DNA from: Stenotrophomonas sp. 24(2023)
GTDB lineage: Bacteria; Pseudomonadota; Gammaproteobacteria; Xanthomonadales; Xanthomonadaceae
Direction of reading: 5' to 3'
Assembly (NCBI RefSeq): GCF_030913365.1
Contig: NZ_CP133160.1
Coordinates: 2,073,001 to 2,137,000, forward strand
DNA length: 64,000 bases
Shown here: piece by piece, positions 1 to 8,669 of the stretch
Numbering within the stretch: position 1 is the first letter of the stretch
How the letters are laid out: each line of letters opens with the position of its first letter
Position numbers and translations under genes: made by a program
The notes under the pieces: generated by a model
Told to the model about the DNA's origin: nothing
Databases searched by the model: none
Seen by the model: only the letters and a program-made list of their open reading frames with translations

Positions 1-818
1 TGCTCGCGGTGCATGGCCGACTGCGCGCGCAGCACCGCATGCAGCTGTTCCTGCATGTGGCGCATGCTGGTCAGCAGGCGGCCGGTTTCATCGCCGGGCT
101 GTGGTGGAATGCTGTTGTCCAGGCGGCCCTGGGCGATCGCATCGGCCACGGCGGTGGCGCGGCCCAGCGGCCCGGTCAGGCTGCGGGTTATCAGCCAGGC
201 CAGCAGCAGGCCGGCGATGGCCGCCAGCGCACCGAAGGCGAGCAGCACGCGGTTGGCCAGGCTGACCGCCGCATCGATGCCTTCGCTGGAAATGGCGGTG
301 TTGGAGCGCTGCAGGTCGATGCCGGCCTGGATGGCGGCGCCGCGTGCGGCGAAGAACGGGCCGGCTTCGCCATGCAGCAGGGCCGTGGCCTGCGCGATGT
401 CGCCATCGTGGACCAGCGCGCGGATGCGCGAGTTGGCGGCATGCGCAGCCGCATCGGTGCCGGCGATCGCCTTCATCACCACCTCGCCACGGGCATCGAA
501 GCGCAGGCTGGCCAGTTCATCGCGCACCTGCTGGTAGTCCTTGCGCAGTCCTGCAGCCTTTTCCAGCAACCCATCGCGCTGTTCCGGTGCGGCCAGCAGC
601 AGGTCGCGGGTGGTCTGCTCGGTCTGCAGGTTGAGACTGCGCAGCTGCCAGAACAGCTGGGTCTTGTGGTTCTGCAGCTGGGTGATGTCCTGCACGTGCC
701 GGTTGACCACGTGCAGCTGGTAGAGCGAAAGCGCGGACGACAGGGCCAGCATCAGCAGCAGCAGGCCGAAGCCCAGGGCCAGGCGCGTGCCGACCTTGGT
801 GGACGTGAGGAAGTTCAT
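1..818 (-). CDS. Methyl-accepting chemotaxis protein, N-terminal part (cut by window edge)
   Basis: Leftward gene running off the left edge; about 272 residues are visible. It starts with MNFLTSTKVGTRLALGFG, has a first membrane segment at about residues 12-33, a periplasmic helical region of roughly 150 residues, a second membrane segment near residues 190-210 (LLAFGALAAIAGLLLAWLI) and then a HAMP domain (TRSLTGPLGRATAVADAIAQ, ending in a D/E-rich ETGRLL stretch). This order is that of a transmembrane chemoreceptor with a four-helix-bundle sensor; the cytoplasmic signalling hairpin should lie outside the window. The start is supported by AAGGAG about 5 bases upstream. The ligand cannot be inferred. 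A HAMP-containing sensor kinase is less likely given the MCP-like N terminus. Confidence 0.85.
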   Translation of the reverse strand, partial: MNFLTSTKVGTRLALGFGLLLLMLALSSALSLYQLHVVNRHVQDITQLQNHKTQLFWQLRSLNLQTEQTTRDLLLAAPEQRDGLLEKAAGLRKDYQQVRDELASLRFDARGEVVMKAIAGTDAAAHAANSRIRALVHDGDIAQATALLHGEAGPFFAARGAAIQAGIDLQRSNTAISSEGIDAAVSLANRVLLAFGALAAIAGLLLAWLITRSLTGPLGRATAVADAIAQGRLDNSIPPQPGDETGRLLTSMRHMQEQLHAVLRAQSAMHRE

Positions 819-884
819 GCAGCTCCTTGCTGGCGGGTGTCGATGATCCCCGGGGTTAACGTCTGCGGCAGCGGCGCCTTGAAC

Positions 885-1367
885 TCATCCCTGTCTCGAA
901 ATAAACCGCTGCAGGGCGCTGACCAGTGCGATGGACGTATCCCCCTTGCCGGCCACCACGGAGCGCGCGCGCTCATCGCGCACCCCCTTGCGCGGGCGCC
1001 CGCGCGGCGCCCCACTGACCGGGCGCCAACGTACCGCGCCATTGCTGCTGTGGGGTTCGCACTGCCAGTGCACGCCACGCAGTTCGGGGTGCTCGGCCAG
1101 GCCCTGGGCCCAGATCGCGTCGAACAAGCCGTCCTTCTCCCAGCGCTTGAAGTGGCGGTGCGTGGTGCTGACGCTGCCCAGTTCGCTGGGCAGTGCCTGC
1201 CAGGCGCAGCGCGTGCGCAGCACATGCAGCACCGCATCGAACACTGCACGTTGGTTGCGCGATTTGCGCCCGCCCCCCTGGCGGCGGACATAGGGCTTGT
1301 CCTGTGTTCTCAAGGGCGGCGGAATCAGTACTTCAATCCGTCTCCATAGCTCGTCGCTGATGCCCAT
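885..1367 (-). CDS. Stand-alone IS5-type transposase N-terminal domain (DUF4096-like)
   Basis: A 160-residue intact frame. Residues 1-80 (MGISDELWRRIEVLIPPP, then GGRKSRNQRAVFDAVLHVLR and a W-x-LP stretch, followed by THRHFKRWEKDGLFDAIW) match the DUF4096 helix-turn-helix region that begins IS5-family transposases. The catalytic DDE domain is absent: the rest is a basic linker (GRPRKGVRDERARS) and a short C terminus. No terminal inverted repeats or target duplication were recognised around it. It lies directly upstream of the chemoreceptor gene in the same direction (66 bp gap). It may be a remnant, or a domesticated DNA-binding protein; the clean reading frame slightly favours the latter. 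Function unknown. Confidence 0.65.
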   Translation of the reverse strand: MGISDELWRRIEVLIPPPLRTQDKPYVRRQGGGRKSRNQRAVFDAVLHVLRTRCAWQALPSELGSVSTTHRHFKRWEKDGLFDAIWAQGLAEHPELRGVHWQCEPHSSNGAVRWRPVSGAPRGRPRKGVRDERARSVVAGKGDTSIALVSALQRFISRQG

Positions 1368-1595
1368 ACGTGTTCAATTCGTCTCCTCCCCGGTCGCCCG
1401 GAACGGCAGAGTATGCAAGACGTGAACGCGTTGCGATAACAGGCAAGTCGTTGTTTTGAGATAATTTTTCCTGCACATTCTGCACTGTTCGCGCACGCTG
1501 CGGCAGGTTCGGCGTGGCCCGGTGCAGCGCGCTTGCAGCCCTTCTGCACGCAGGGGCGTCTATGGTGTGGCCAGCGCACCCACGAGAGCCACCCG
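1368..1595. other. Intergenic region upstream of trehalase and the transposase-like gene
   Basis: A 228-bp divergent region. It has a TATGGT hexamer at about 1560-1565 that could be a -10 for treA, and GGAGGAG upstream of the leftward gene. No repeat or RNA gene was recognised. Confidence 0.4.
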
Positions 1596-3203
1596 ATGCA
1601 TCCGACCCGGTTGTTGACCTGCCTGCTGCTGGCCACCGCGACTGCGGCGGCGGAGGTTCCCGCACCACCGGACCAGCAGTTGCAGCCCCTGTTCCAGCAG
1701 GTGCAGGGCGCGCATCTGTTCAAGGACCAGAAGACCTTCGCCGATGCCGTGCCCAACGCGGCGCCGGCATCGGTGCTGCAGGCCTGGCAGCAGGCGCAGG
1801 CCGGCGCGGGCGAGGCCCTGCCGCAGTTCGTCGCCACGCACTTCACACTGCCGGCCGCGACGGTCGCCTACGTGCCGCCGGCCGGGCAGACACTGCGCGC
1901 GCACATCGATGGCCTGTGGCCGGTGCTGACCCGGCACAGCGAGGATGTTCCCGCGCACGGCTCGCTGCTGCCGCTGCCACACCCCTACGTGGTGCCGGGC
2001 GGGCGCTTCCGCGAGGTGTATTACTGGGACAGCTATTTCACCCTGCTCGGCCTGGCCTCCAGTGGCCGCTGGCAGCAGGTGCGCGACATGGTCGACAACT
2101 TCGCCTGGCAGCTGGACGCCTACGGACACATCCCCAACGGCAACCGCAGCTACTACCTCAGCCGTTCGCAGCCGCCGTTCTTCAGCCTGATGGTGGACCT
2201 GCTGGCGACCCACGAAGGCGATGCCGCCTACCGCCGCTACCTGCCACCGCTGCAGACCGAGCATGCGTTCTGGATGCGCGGTGCGCAGGGGCTGGCGCCG
2301 GGTGCCGCCAGCGAGCGTGTGGTGCGGCTGGCCGATGGCAGTCTGCTCAACCGCTACTGGGACGCGCGCGCGGTACCGCGCACCGAATCGTGGACCGATG
2401 ACCTGGCCACTGCCGCGCAGGCACCGCAACGTGCACCCGCGCAGGTCTATCGCGATCTGCGCGCCGGTGCCGAATCGGGCTGGGATTTCAGTTCGCGCTG
2501 GCTGGCCGATCCATCTGCACTGTCGAGCATCCACACCACCGCGATCGTGCCGGTGGATCTGAACAGCCTGCTGTACCACCTGGAAACCACCCTGGCGCGT
2601 GCCAGCCGCGCCGATGGCCAGACGGCGCAGGCCCGTCGCTTCGATGCGCTGGCACAGGCGCGCCGGCAGGCGATCAACCGCGTGCTGTGGGACAGCCACA
2701 ACGGCTGGTACGGCGATCTGGACCGCGACAGCGGCCAGCTGCGGCCAGCACTGACCGCGGCGGCGCTGTATCCGCTGTGGTTGCAGGTGGCCCGCCGCCC
2801 GCAGGCGCGCGCCACGGCCGGTGCGGTGCGGGCACAGCTGCTGCGCTCTGGTGGCCTGCTGACCACCACGGTCAACACCGGCCAGCAGTGGGATGCGCCC
2901 AATGGCTGGGCACCGCTGCAGTGGATTGCCGTGGAGGGGCTGCAGCGCTACGGCCAGCAGGGCCTGGCGCGGCAGATCGGCGTGCGTTTCCTGCGCACGG
3001 TGCAGGCGGTGTACGACCGCGACGGCAAGCTGGTGGAGAAGTACGTCGTGGACGGATCGGCCACGGGCGGGGGCGGGGGTGAGTACCCGCTGCAGGACGG
3101 CTTCGGCTGGAGCAATGGCGTCACCCTGGCCCTGCTGGATCGGCTGTGCCCGCCGGCACGCACCTGTGACAGTGCCGGCGATGTCGGCGACGCATCCCGG
3201 TAG
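1596..3203 (+). CDS. treA: Periplasmic trehalase (GH37)
   Basis: 535 residues. It hydrolyses alpha,alpha-trehalose to two glucose molecules in the periplasm. The signal peptide is MHPTRLLTCLLLATATAAA. Both GH37 signatures are present: PGGRFREVYYWDSYF (about residues 133-147) and QWDAPNGWAPLQW (about 430-442). The glycine-rich loop GGGGGEYPLQDGFGWSNG near the C terminus is also typical and follows the EKY segment expected to carry the catalytic base; the acid is probably the Asp in ESGWDFSSRW. An upstream in-frame ATG at 1533 would add 21 residues before the signal peptide, so 1596 is preferred. The stop codon TAG is part of a GTAG-type palindrome. No transporter gene is adjacent. Confidence 0.95.
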   Translation: MHPTRLLTCLLLATATAAAEVPAPPDQQLQPLFQQVQGAHLFKDQKTFADAVPNAAPASVLQAWQQAQAGAGEALPQFVATHFTLPAATVAYVPPAGQTLRAHIDGLWPVLTRHSEDVPAHGSLLPLPHPYVVPGGRFREVYYWDSYFTLLGLASSGRWQQVRDMVDNFAWQLDAYGHIPNGNRSYYLSRSQPPFFSLMVDLLATHEGDAAYRRYLPPLQTEHAFWMRGAQGLAPGAASERVVRLADGSLLNRYWDARAVPRTESWTDDLATAAQAPQRAPAQVYRDLRAGAESGWDFSSRWLADPSALSSIHTTAIVPVDLNSLLYHLETTLARASRADGQTAQARRFDALAQARRQAINRVLWDSHNGWYGDLDRDSGQLRPALTAAALYPLWLQVARRPQARATAGAVRAQLLRSGGLLTTTVNTGQQWDAPNGWAPLQWIAVEGLQRYGQQGLARQIGVRFLRTVQAVYDRDGKLVEKYVVDGSATGGGGGEYPLQDGFGWSNGVTLALLDRLCPPARTCDSAGDVGDASR

Positions 3204-3226
3204 CGCCAAGGCCGGGCCGTGGCGCT
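3200..3226 (+). repeat. SMAG-like REP element overlapping the treA stop codon
   Basis: GTAG followed by a hairpin with perfect 7-bp outer arms (AGCGCCA / TGGCGCT) and a GGCC inner stem. The TAG inside GTAG is the trehalase stop codon. It could serve as a terminator or mRNA stabiliser between treA and the convergent gene. Confidence 0.6.
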
Positions 3227-3238
3227 GCCGGGCAGCGC

Positions 3239-3877
3239 CTATGCCCAGGCGGAACCGCGGATCACGCTGCAGAAGTTGCCACGGTGGAAGTGCGGGTCCT
3301 TGTCGGCCAGCACATCGGCCTTGACGTTGCCGAAGGTGGTGTGGGGCTTGTGGCAGATGCCATCGTGGAAGGCCTGGAGGATCTGCTCCTTGAAATCCGG
3401 GCCGCGCGGGTGCAGCGAGACGATCGCCTCGCGCTGCGCCGCCGGGTACTCGGCATGGGTCAGGCCCAGCACGTCCATTTCCACGCCGGCGGTCACCAGT
3501 GCCACCACCGGGTGCATGTGCTCGGGAATGCCCGGCGTGGTGTGCAGGGCGATCGCGTTCCAGACCAGGGTGATGTCGGCTTCATCGATGCCACGCGCAC
3601 GCAGGAAGTCCCGCGCGACGTTGGCGCCGTCCACTTCGAAGCGCTGGTCGGGTGAGCGGTGGGCCGGCACCAGGCCCATGTCATGGAACATCGCGCCGGC
3701 ATACAGCAGTTCGCGGTCGAAGTTCAGCTGCCGGCGCTGGCCGGCCAGCGCGCCGAACCAGTACACGCGGCTGGAGTGATGGAACAGCAGGGGCGAGGCG
3801 GTATCGCGGACCAGTTCGGTGATCTGCCGGGCCAGGGCGCTGTCGGGGACGCTGACGTTGTCGAAGGCGAGGGACAT
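3239..3877 (-). CDS. HD-domain hydrolase, cyanamide hydratase-like
   Basis: 212 residues, start at MSLAFDNVSVPDS with GGAG about 9 bases upstream. Metal-binding HD-type residues are visible: His in LLFHHSSRVYWFG (about residue 32), the HD pair in YAGAMFHDMGLV (about 67-68) and His in IALHTTPGIPEH. The FHHSSRVYWFG stretch is typical of the cyanamide hydratase-like branch of the HD superfamily, which includes fungal cyanamide hydratases and many bacterial proteins of unknown substrate. It is divergent from a GlxA-type regulator (83 bp gap), which probably controls it. Substrate unknown. Confidence 0.8.
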   Translation of the reverse strand: MSLAFDNVSVPDSALARQITELVRDTASPLLFHHSSRVYWFGALAGQRRQLNFDRELLYAGAMFHDMGLVPAHRSPDQRFEVDGANVARDFLRARGIDEADITLVWNAIALHTTPGIPEHMHPVVALVTAGVEMDVLGLTHAEYPAAQREAIVSLHPRGPDFKEQILQAFHDGICHKPHTTFGNVKADVLADKDPHFHRGNFCSVIRGSAWA

Positions 3878-3948
3878 GGGGGCACTCCGGTGAGGGGAGC
3901 CCCATGCTGGGCCCGGAGGGGCATGGCGGGATTCATCGTGATACGCGC

Positions 3949-3954
3949 TAGACT
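3949..3954 (+). promoter_or_regulatory. Candidate -10 element (TAGACT) of a leaderless promoter
   Basis: TAGACT ends exactly 6 bases before the ATG at 3961, so transcription would begin at the start codon. There is no Shine-Dalgarno sequence in between. Confidence 0.5.
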
Positions 3955-3960
3955 GCCAGA

Positions 3961-4959
3961 ATGCGCACCCCCTCTCCGCCCCCACCCCGCGCAGTCCACC
4001 TGCTGGCCCTGCCGGGCTTCCAACTGCTGGATGTGGCCGGCCCGCTGGATGTGTTCGCCCAGGCCAACCGGGTCCGTGGCCGCGTGGACTACGCGTTGTC
4101 GGTGGTCGGGCCGGGCCGTGGGCCGGTGCGCAGTTCGGCCGGCGTCGAGCTGCTGGCCCAGCACAGCGTGCTCGATGCCGAGGGCGCGCCGCTGGATACC
4201 CTGCTGGTGGCCGGTGGCCCCGACCATGCGCAACGGCCGCTGGACGGCCGTACCGCGCGCTGGCTGGCGCAGCAGGCATCACGTGCGCGCCGCCATGGTG
4301 CGGTCTGTACCGGCGCGTTCGCGCTGGGTGAGGCGGGCCTGCTCGACCAGCCGTGCCGGTTGACCACGCACTGGGCCTATGCGGCGCAGCTGGCCGCGCG
4401 CCATCCGGCCGTGCAGGTGGAGGCCGATGCGATCTACGTGGCCGACCGTGGCCTGCGCACCTCGGCCGGGGTCACCGCTGGCATGGACCTGGCGCTGGCC
4501 CTGGTGGAGGAGGACCTGGGCCGTGACGTCGCGCGCACCGTGGCCGATGACCTGGTGCTGTTCTTCCGCCGCGAGGGGGGCCAACGCCAGTTCGCCCGTG
4601 GTGATGATGCCCCGCAGGCCCCCCGTGCGGCCCTGCAGGAGCTGCAGCGCTGGCTGGCCACGCGCCTGCATGAGCGGCACAGCGTGGCCAGCCTGGCCGC
4701 ACAGGCGGGCATGTCCGCGCGCAGTTTCGCGCGGGTGTTCCAGGCCGAAATGGCCAGCACGCCGATGGCGTGGCTGGAGCGGCTGCGCGTGGAGCAGGCC
4801 CGCGACCTGCTGGAGGCCGGGCAGGCCCCCAAGCAGGTGGCCACCGCCGTGGCCTTCGCCAGCGTGGATACGCTGCGCCTGGCGTTCCTGCGCCGGTTCG
4901 GGGTGACACCGGCCGCCTGGCGCCGCCGCCACGCGCACAAGGCCGGCGGCGACGCCTGA
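3961..4959 (+). CDS. GlxA-family transcriptional regulator (DJ-1/PfpI + AraC HTH)
   Basis: 332 residues. The N-terminal half (about 10-185) is a DJ-1/PfpI-like class I amidotransferase domain: AVHLLALPGFQLLDVAGPLDVF, and the nucleophile-elbow region GAVCTGAFALGEAGLLDQ with Cys at the expected place. The C-terminal half (about 225-325) is an AraC-type double HTH: LAAQAGMSARSFARVFQ and VATAVAFASVDTLRLAFLRRFG. GlxA/FtrA-type proteins are cytoplasmic regulators; the PfpI domain generally senses rather than catalyses. Divergent from the HD-domain gene, which is the likely target. The start codon is probably the first transcribed base (see the -10 at 3949). Confidence 0.93.
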   Translation: MRTPSPPPPRAVHLLALPGFQLLDVAGPLDVFAQANRVRGRVDYALSVVGPGRGPVRSSAGVELLAQHSVLDAEGAPLDTLLVAGGPDHAQRPLDGRTARWLAQQASRARRHGAVCTGAFALGEAGLLDQPCRLTTHWAYAAQLAARHPAVQVEADAIYVADRGLRTSAGVTAGMDLALALVEEDLGRDVARTVADDLVLFFRREGGQRQFARGDDAPQAPRAALQELQRWLATRLHERHSVASLAAQAGMSARSFARVFQAEMASTPMAWLERLRVEQARDLLEAGQAPKQVATAVAFASVDTLRLAFLRRFGVTPAAWRRRHAHKAGGDA

Positions 4960-4972
4960 GCCGCCGGCGCGC

Positions 4973-6082
4973 TCAGGGATCGAGCGGATCGGCCGGGTCG
5001 ATACGCAGCGATGCCGCGGCCGGTACGAAGCGGATCGCATAGGGCGACACGCGCTCGCCCACCGTGCCCGGCAGATAGCCCAGCTCGCTGCGGTTGCGTT
5101 CGCTGAACTGCGCACTGGCCACCGAATCGATGTGCGCCGGGCTGCTGACCACCAGTGCCGGTTGCTGCGACGGCGCCTGCAGCGCTGCCAGCAGGCGCGA
5201 GGCATTGCGCAGGTTGGTGGTGGTGTGGCGTGCGTAGGGCTCGATCAGGATGGACGCCTCGGGAATGCCGAAGCGCTCGATCAGCGCCTGCCGCATCTGC
5301 AGGGCTTCCACGCTGCGCGTACCGCGCGGGTGCACCGCGCCACCGGACACGATCAGGTAGGGCGCATCACCGGCGAGGTAACGTTGCGCCGCCGCCTTCA
5401 GACGCAGCTTGCTGCCCGCGCTGATCGGCGTGGTCAGTTCATCCGGGCCCTGGCCGAGCACGATGATCGCGGTGTAGCGGCAGGCCTTCCAGTCCAGCCC
5501 GCGGGCACGGGCGAACGCGGCTGCGTTCGTCCCTTCGCTGATCGGTTCGAAGCGGATCGCATCCAGCCGGTCGTTGGCATCGAGCAGGCCCACGGCCAGC
5601 GCGATGCTGCGGTCCAGCGCGGTGTACGCAGCCTGCTGGTCGACATCGCTCATCTGCACGGCGGCCAGCACGTCCTGCGCCAGCCGGGGGCTGCCGGCGG
5701 TGCCCGTGGGCCCGTCGATGGCGGCATAGCGCGGTGCCTCGCCATGCCCATACACCGCCAGGATGCCGTTCAGGCCACGCAGTTCGCGGCCGATGGCCGC
5801 GCTGCGGTCCGGTGCAGCCGACGCCAGCGTGTCGATCTGCGCCGGTGTCCACGCGGCCGCCTCCAGCGTGCACGCCACCTGCTGCCCACACCGGGCCAGC
5901 TGCTGCCGGCGCTGGGCCAGCACCCCGCGTGCGGCGGCCGGCAGCGTGTCCGGCTGCAGCTGCAGCAGCGTGGGGAACAGGCGCCCGGCCAGGGCCGCAC
6001 TGCTGCGGTCCTGGGCGGTGGCCTGCAGCGAAAGCGCGCTGCCCAGCAGCAGCGCGAGCATCGTTGCCACAGGTACCCGCAT
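4973..6082 (-). CDS. YdcF/SanA-like DUF218 protein, secreted
   Basis: 369 residues. An N-terminal signal sequence (MRVPVATMLALLLGSALSLQATA) is followed by about 170 residues without a recognised domain, then a DUF218 (ElyC/SanA/YdcF-type) domain: AIIVLGQGPDE, YLIVSGGAVHPRGTRSVEALQMRQAL, ILIEPYARHTTTNLRNASRLL. The ATG overlaps the stop codon of the upstream TonB-dependent receptor (TGATG), indicating translational coupling and a shared job; a GTG one codon upstream is possible. DUF218 proteins are thought to act in envelope metabolism but substrates are poorly defined. Here it is the last gene of a receptor/ROK/MFS set, which suggests processing of the imported compound; that is inference. Confidence 0.85.
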   Translation of the reverse strand: MRVPVATMLALLLGSALSLQATAQDRSSAALAGRLFPTLLQLQPDTLPAAARGVLAQRRQQLARCGQQVACTLEAAAWTPAQIDTLASAAPDRSAAIGRELRGLNGILAVYGHGEAPRYAAIDGPTGTAGSPRLAQDVLAAVQMSDVDQQAAYTALDRSIALAVGLLDANDRLDAIRFEPISEGTNAAAFARARGLDWKACRYTAIIVLGQGPDELTTPISAGSKLRLKAAAQRYLAGDAPYLIVSGGAVHPRGTRSVEALQMRQALIERFGIPEASILIEPYARHTTTNLRNASRLLAALQAPSQQPALVVSSPAHIDSVASAQFSERNRSELGYLPGTVGERVSPYAIRFVPAAASLRIDPADPLDP

Positions 6083-8604
6083 CACCAGCTCCGGCTGACC
6101 ATCAGGCGGAAGTTGCGGCCGAACAGCGGGCGCCCGTAGATGGCTTCGGCCGACCCCTGGCCGGCCAGCGCATCGGTGCGGGTGTTGCCTTCGGTCAGGC
6201 CCTTTTCGTTGGTCAGGTTGTCGCCCACCAGCTGCGCACCCCAGTTGCCGCGCTTCCAGGACACGCCCAGGCCCAGGGTCTGGTAGGCCGGCAGCGCGGT
6301 CTGGTTGAACAGGTCGACGTAGGACTTGCCGACGAAGTCGTAACGCAGCCAGGTCTCGAATGCGTTGTCGCCCACGGTGAAGTTCACGCTCGGGCGCAGG
6401 TTGCCGTACAGCTTCGGCTCGCGCACGATCTGCTTGCCGTTGACCGCTGCCGGGTCGGCACCGGAATCATTCTGCAGGTCCTTGTACTGCGGGTCGCTGG
6501 CGGTGACCGCACCGGACACGCTGAACCAGTCGGTGGCGCGGAACATGCCATCCAGCTCGACACCCTTGGACACGGCGGTGCCGATGAACGGCACCGACTG
6601 GTCGTTGCGGCCGGTGACCGGGTTGAACGCCACGAACGAAGCATTGAGCGGATCGAACTTGGTGTAGAACGCGGTCAGGTACAGGTAGGAGCGGCCGTAG
6701 GCGGCCTTCAGGCCCAGCTCGTACTGGTCCAGCTTGGTGGTGACGATGGTTGGGTCGATGCTGCGTGCCACCGAGGAGTTGGGCACCACCTCCATGTGCG
6801 AGGCGCGTGCATAGGCACCGATCGCGCTGGTCAGGTCGTAGTTGGCGCCGATCGTCCAGTTGGTCGCCTTCGGGCTCAGTTCGTGGTTCTGCACCACGCC
6901 GGTGAAGCGGCGCGTGGTGTTGTCGGCCAGCGTGGTCGGATCGCCCAGGTTGGCCTGCGCGGTCTGCTCGGCATAGCCCTGGTAGTGGTAGCGCTCATGG
7001 CGGATGCCGGCGTCGATCTTCAGGCGGTCGGTGATCGTCCAGGTGTCGTTGGCGTACACGGCGAACATGCGTGCATCCACTTCGCCGCGGTTGAGCGTGG
7101 TGGTGTAGCGCAGGGTGCCCTTGTCGGTGACATAGCCCAGCGGATTGCCGTTGGCATCGTAGGCCACCAGGTCCAGCAGGTCCGGCTTGCCACGCACCTG
7201 CAGCAGCATGTCCTGGTAGACGTTCAGCGCGGTGCTGCCGAAGAAGGCGGTGTACACGCCCACGTTGAGGTCATGGGTGCCCATGCCCGTTTCGAACAGG
7301 CGCGTGGCGCTCAGGTCGGCCTGGCCGGAATAGAAATCCGAATCGGCCGCGCGGTACTGCGCCGACATCACCAGCCCGGAATCGGTATTGGGGTTGTATA
7401 CCGACGCACCGTTGCTTCCGGCCAGTGCGTAGCCCATCCTTGCCACGCCCGGACCGAAGGCGGCGCGCGCTGCATTGAGGTAGCTGTTGGCAAAGGTGGT
7501 GCCATCGACCGGGTTGGTGGTCGAGTACAGCGCATCGAAGGTGTTGCGGCCCTTGGTGTAGCCGGACTTGAACGAGATGGTCCAGTCGCTGGCGCTGTTC
7601 TCGTACTGGAAGCCGACGTTGCCGAAACGCATGTGGCGGCCATCGGCCAGGTCGCGGTTCATGCTCTGCAGCGCACCGGCGCCGTCGAGGTACTTCAGGT
7701 TCACGCTGCGCAGCGCGGGCGAATTGAGGGTGCCGGTGAAGTAGTTGATGTACGGGTCCAGCGACACGTTCGGGTTACGCGGGTCGGCCACCGGAATCGG
7801 CAGGTAGAACGTGTTGTGGTCATCGACGAAGGTGCCGCTGACCTTGAACCAGCTGGTGTCGTCGAAGTAGTGCTTGATGTTGCCGCGGATCTGCCCGCCC
7901 TTGTCATTGGGGAAGCCGTTGTCGCGGTAGCCGTCGTGTTCGCGCAGGAAGCCGCCGACCGCGTAGAAGGTGTCCTTGCCCAGTGCGCCGGACTGGTACA
8001 TCTCGCCGCGGTACAGGCCGGTGTCGCCCACCGTCACCTGCGCCTTGCCCTGGGTCTGTTCGGAGCCTTCGGCCAGGATGTTGTTGACGATCGCACCGCC
8101 GCTGCTGGCATAGATCGGCGCCGGGCCACCGCGCACCACTTCCACGCGCTGGTTCATCACGTCGATGCGGTTCATGCCATCGCCGGAGTTGAAGAAGTTG
8201 CCGTCCAGCTCGTGGTACAGCGGCAGGCCATCCTGCTGGAAGGCGATGAAGCCGCGGTCGGTGGGGATACCGCGCAGGCGGGTGATGTTCTGCACTTCGC
8301 CGCCGGTGGCTTCCACGTGGATGCCGGGCACGCTGCCGAGCAGGTCGGCATAGCTCTTCGGGGCCAGCTTCTGCACGTCCTCGCGGGTCAGCGAGTTGAC
8401 CGCGTAGGAGGCATCGAAGCGGCGCTGGGTGCGTGCGGCGCCGGTGACGACCACGGTGTCCAGGGTGGCGGCATCGCTGCTGCCCTTGGCGTCCTGGCGG
8501 GACGAGGCCGGCGCGGCGGCCGGGGCTTCTGCGGCGGCGGCGGCCGCGCCATGCAGGGAGGCGAGCGCCAGGGAGATCCCCAGCACCAGGCGGTTCATGT
8601 TCAT
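6082..8604 (-). CDS. TonB-dependent outer-membrane receptor
   Basis: 840 residues from MNMNRLVLGISLALASLHG, a signal peptide with an Ala-rich end. TonB-box-like DTVVVTG lies near residue 48. The plug domain follows (SYADLLGSVPGIHVE, ITRLRGIPTDRGF, RIDVMNQRVEVVRGG, ASSGGAIVNNIL), then a long beta-barrel ending in an aromatic C-terminal residue (LMVSRSW) as expected for outer-membrane insertion. It would import a large or scarce nutrient with TonB energy. Neighbouring ROK and MFS genes point to a carbohydrate, as in CUT loci of Xanthomonadaceae, but the substrate cannot be read from sequence. An in-frame start at 8697 is rejected because it would lie inside the operator palindrome at 8670-8699. 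No clear Shine-Dalgarno sequence. Confidence 0.92.
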   Translation of the reverse strand: MNMNRLVLGISLALASLHGAAAAAAEAPAAAPASSRQDAKGSSDAATLDTVVVTGAARTQRRFDASYAVNSLTREDVQKLAPKSYADLLGSVPGIHVEATGGEVQNITRLRGIPTDRGFIAFQQDGLPLYHELDGNFFNSGDGMNRIDVMNQRVEVVRGGPAPIYASSGGAIVNNILAEGSEQTQGKAQVTVGDTGLYRGEMYQSGALGKDTFYAVGGFLREHDGYRDNGFPNDKGGQIRGNIKHYFDDTSWFKVSGTFVDDHNTFYLPIPVADPRNPNVSLDPYINYFTGTLNSPALRSVNLKYLDGAGALQSMNRDLADGRHMRFGNVGFQYENSASDWTISFKSGYTKGRNTFDALYSTTNPVDGTTFANSYLNAARAAFGPGVARMGYALAGSNGASVYNPNTDSGLVMSAQYRAADSDFYSGQADLSATRLFETGMGTHDLNVGVYTAFFGSTALNVYQDMLLQVRGKPDLLDLVAYDANGNPLGYVTDKGTLRYTTTLNRGEVDARMFAVYANDTWTITDRLKIDAGIRHERYHYQGYAEQTAQANLGDPTTLADNTTRRFTGVVQNHELSPKATNWTIGANYDLTSAIGAYARASHMEVVPNSSVARSIDPTIVTTKLDQYELGLKAAYGRSYLYLTAFYTKFDPLNASFVAFNPVTGRNDQSVPFIGTAVSKGVELDGMFRATDWFSVSGAVTASDPQYKDLQNDSGADPAAVNGKQIVREPKLYGNLRPSVNFTVGDNAFETWLRYDFVGKSYVDLFNQTALPAYQTLGLGVSWKRGNWGAQLVGDNLTNEKGLTEGNTRTDALAGQGSAEAIYGRPLFGRNFRLMVSRSW

Positions 8605-8669
8605 CGGGAGGGCTACCGTACGGAGGGTGGAAGGGGCTGACGGCGCACGGTAGGCCCCGTTCGTGACGG

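Noticed and set aside
885-1367. Complete IS5 insertion sequence
   Set aside because: No DDE catalytic domain, no inverted repeats and no target duplication recognised.
5734-8640. 968-codon open frame on the plus strand opposite the TonB-dependent receptor and YdcF-like genes
   Set aside because: Antisense shadow of high-GC codon use; the product is low-complexity (rich in Gly, Val, His, Gln) and the minus-strand genes have clear domains.
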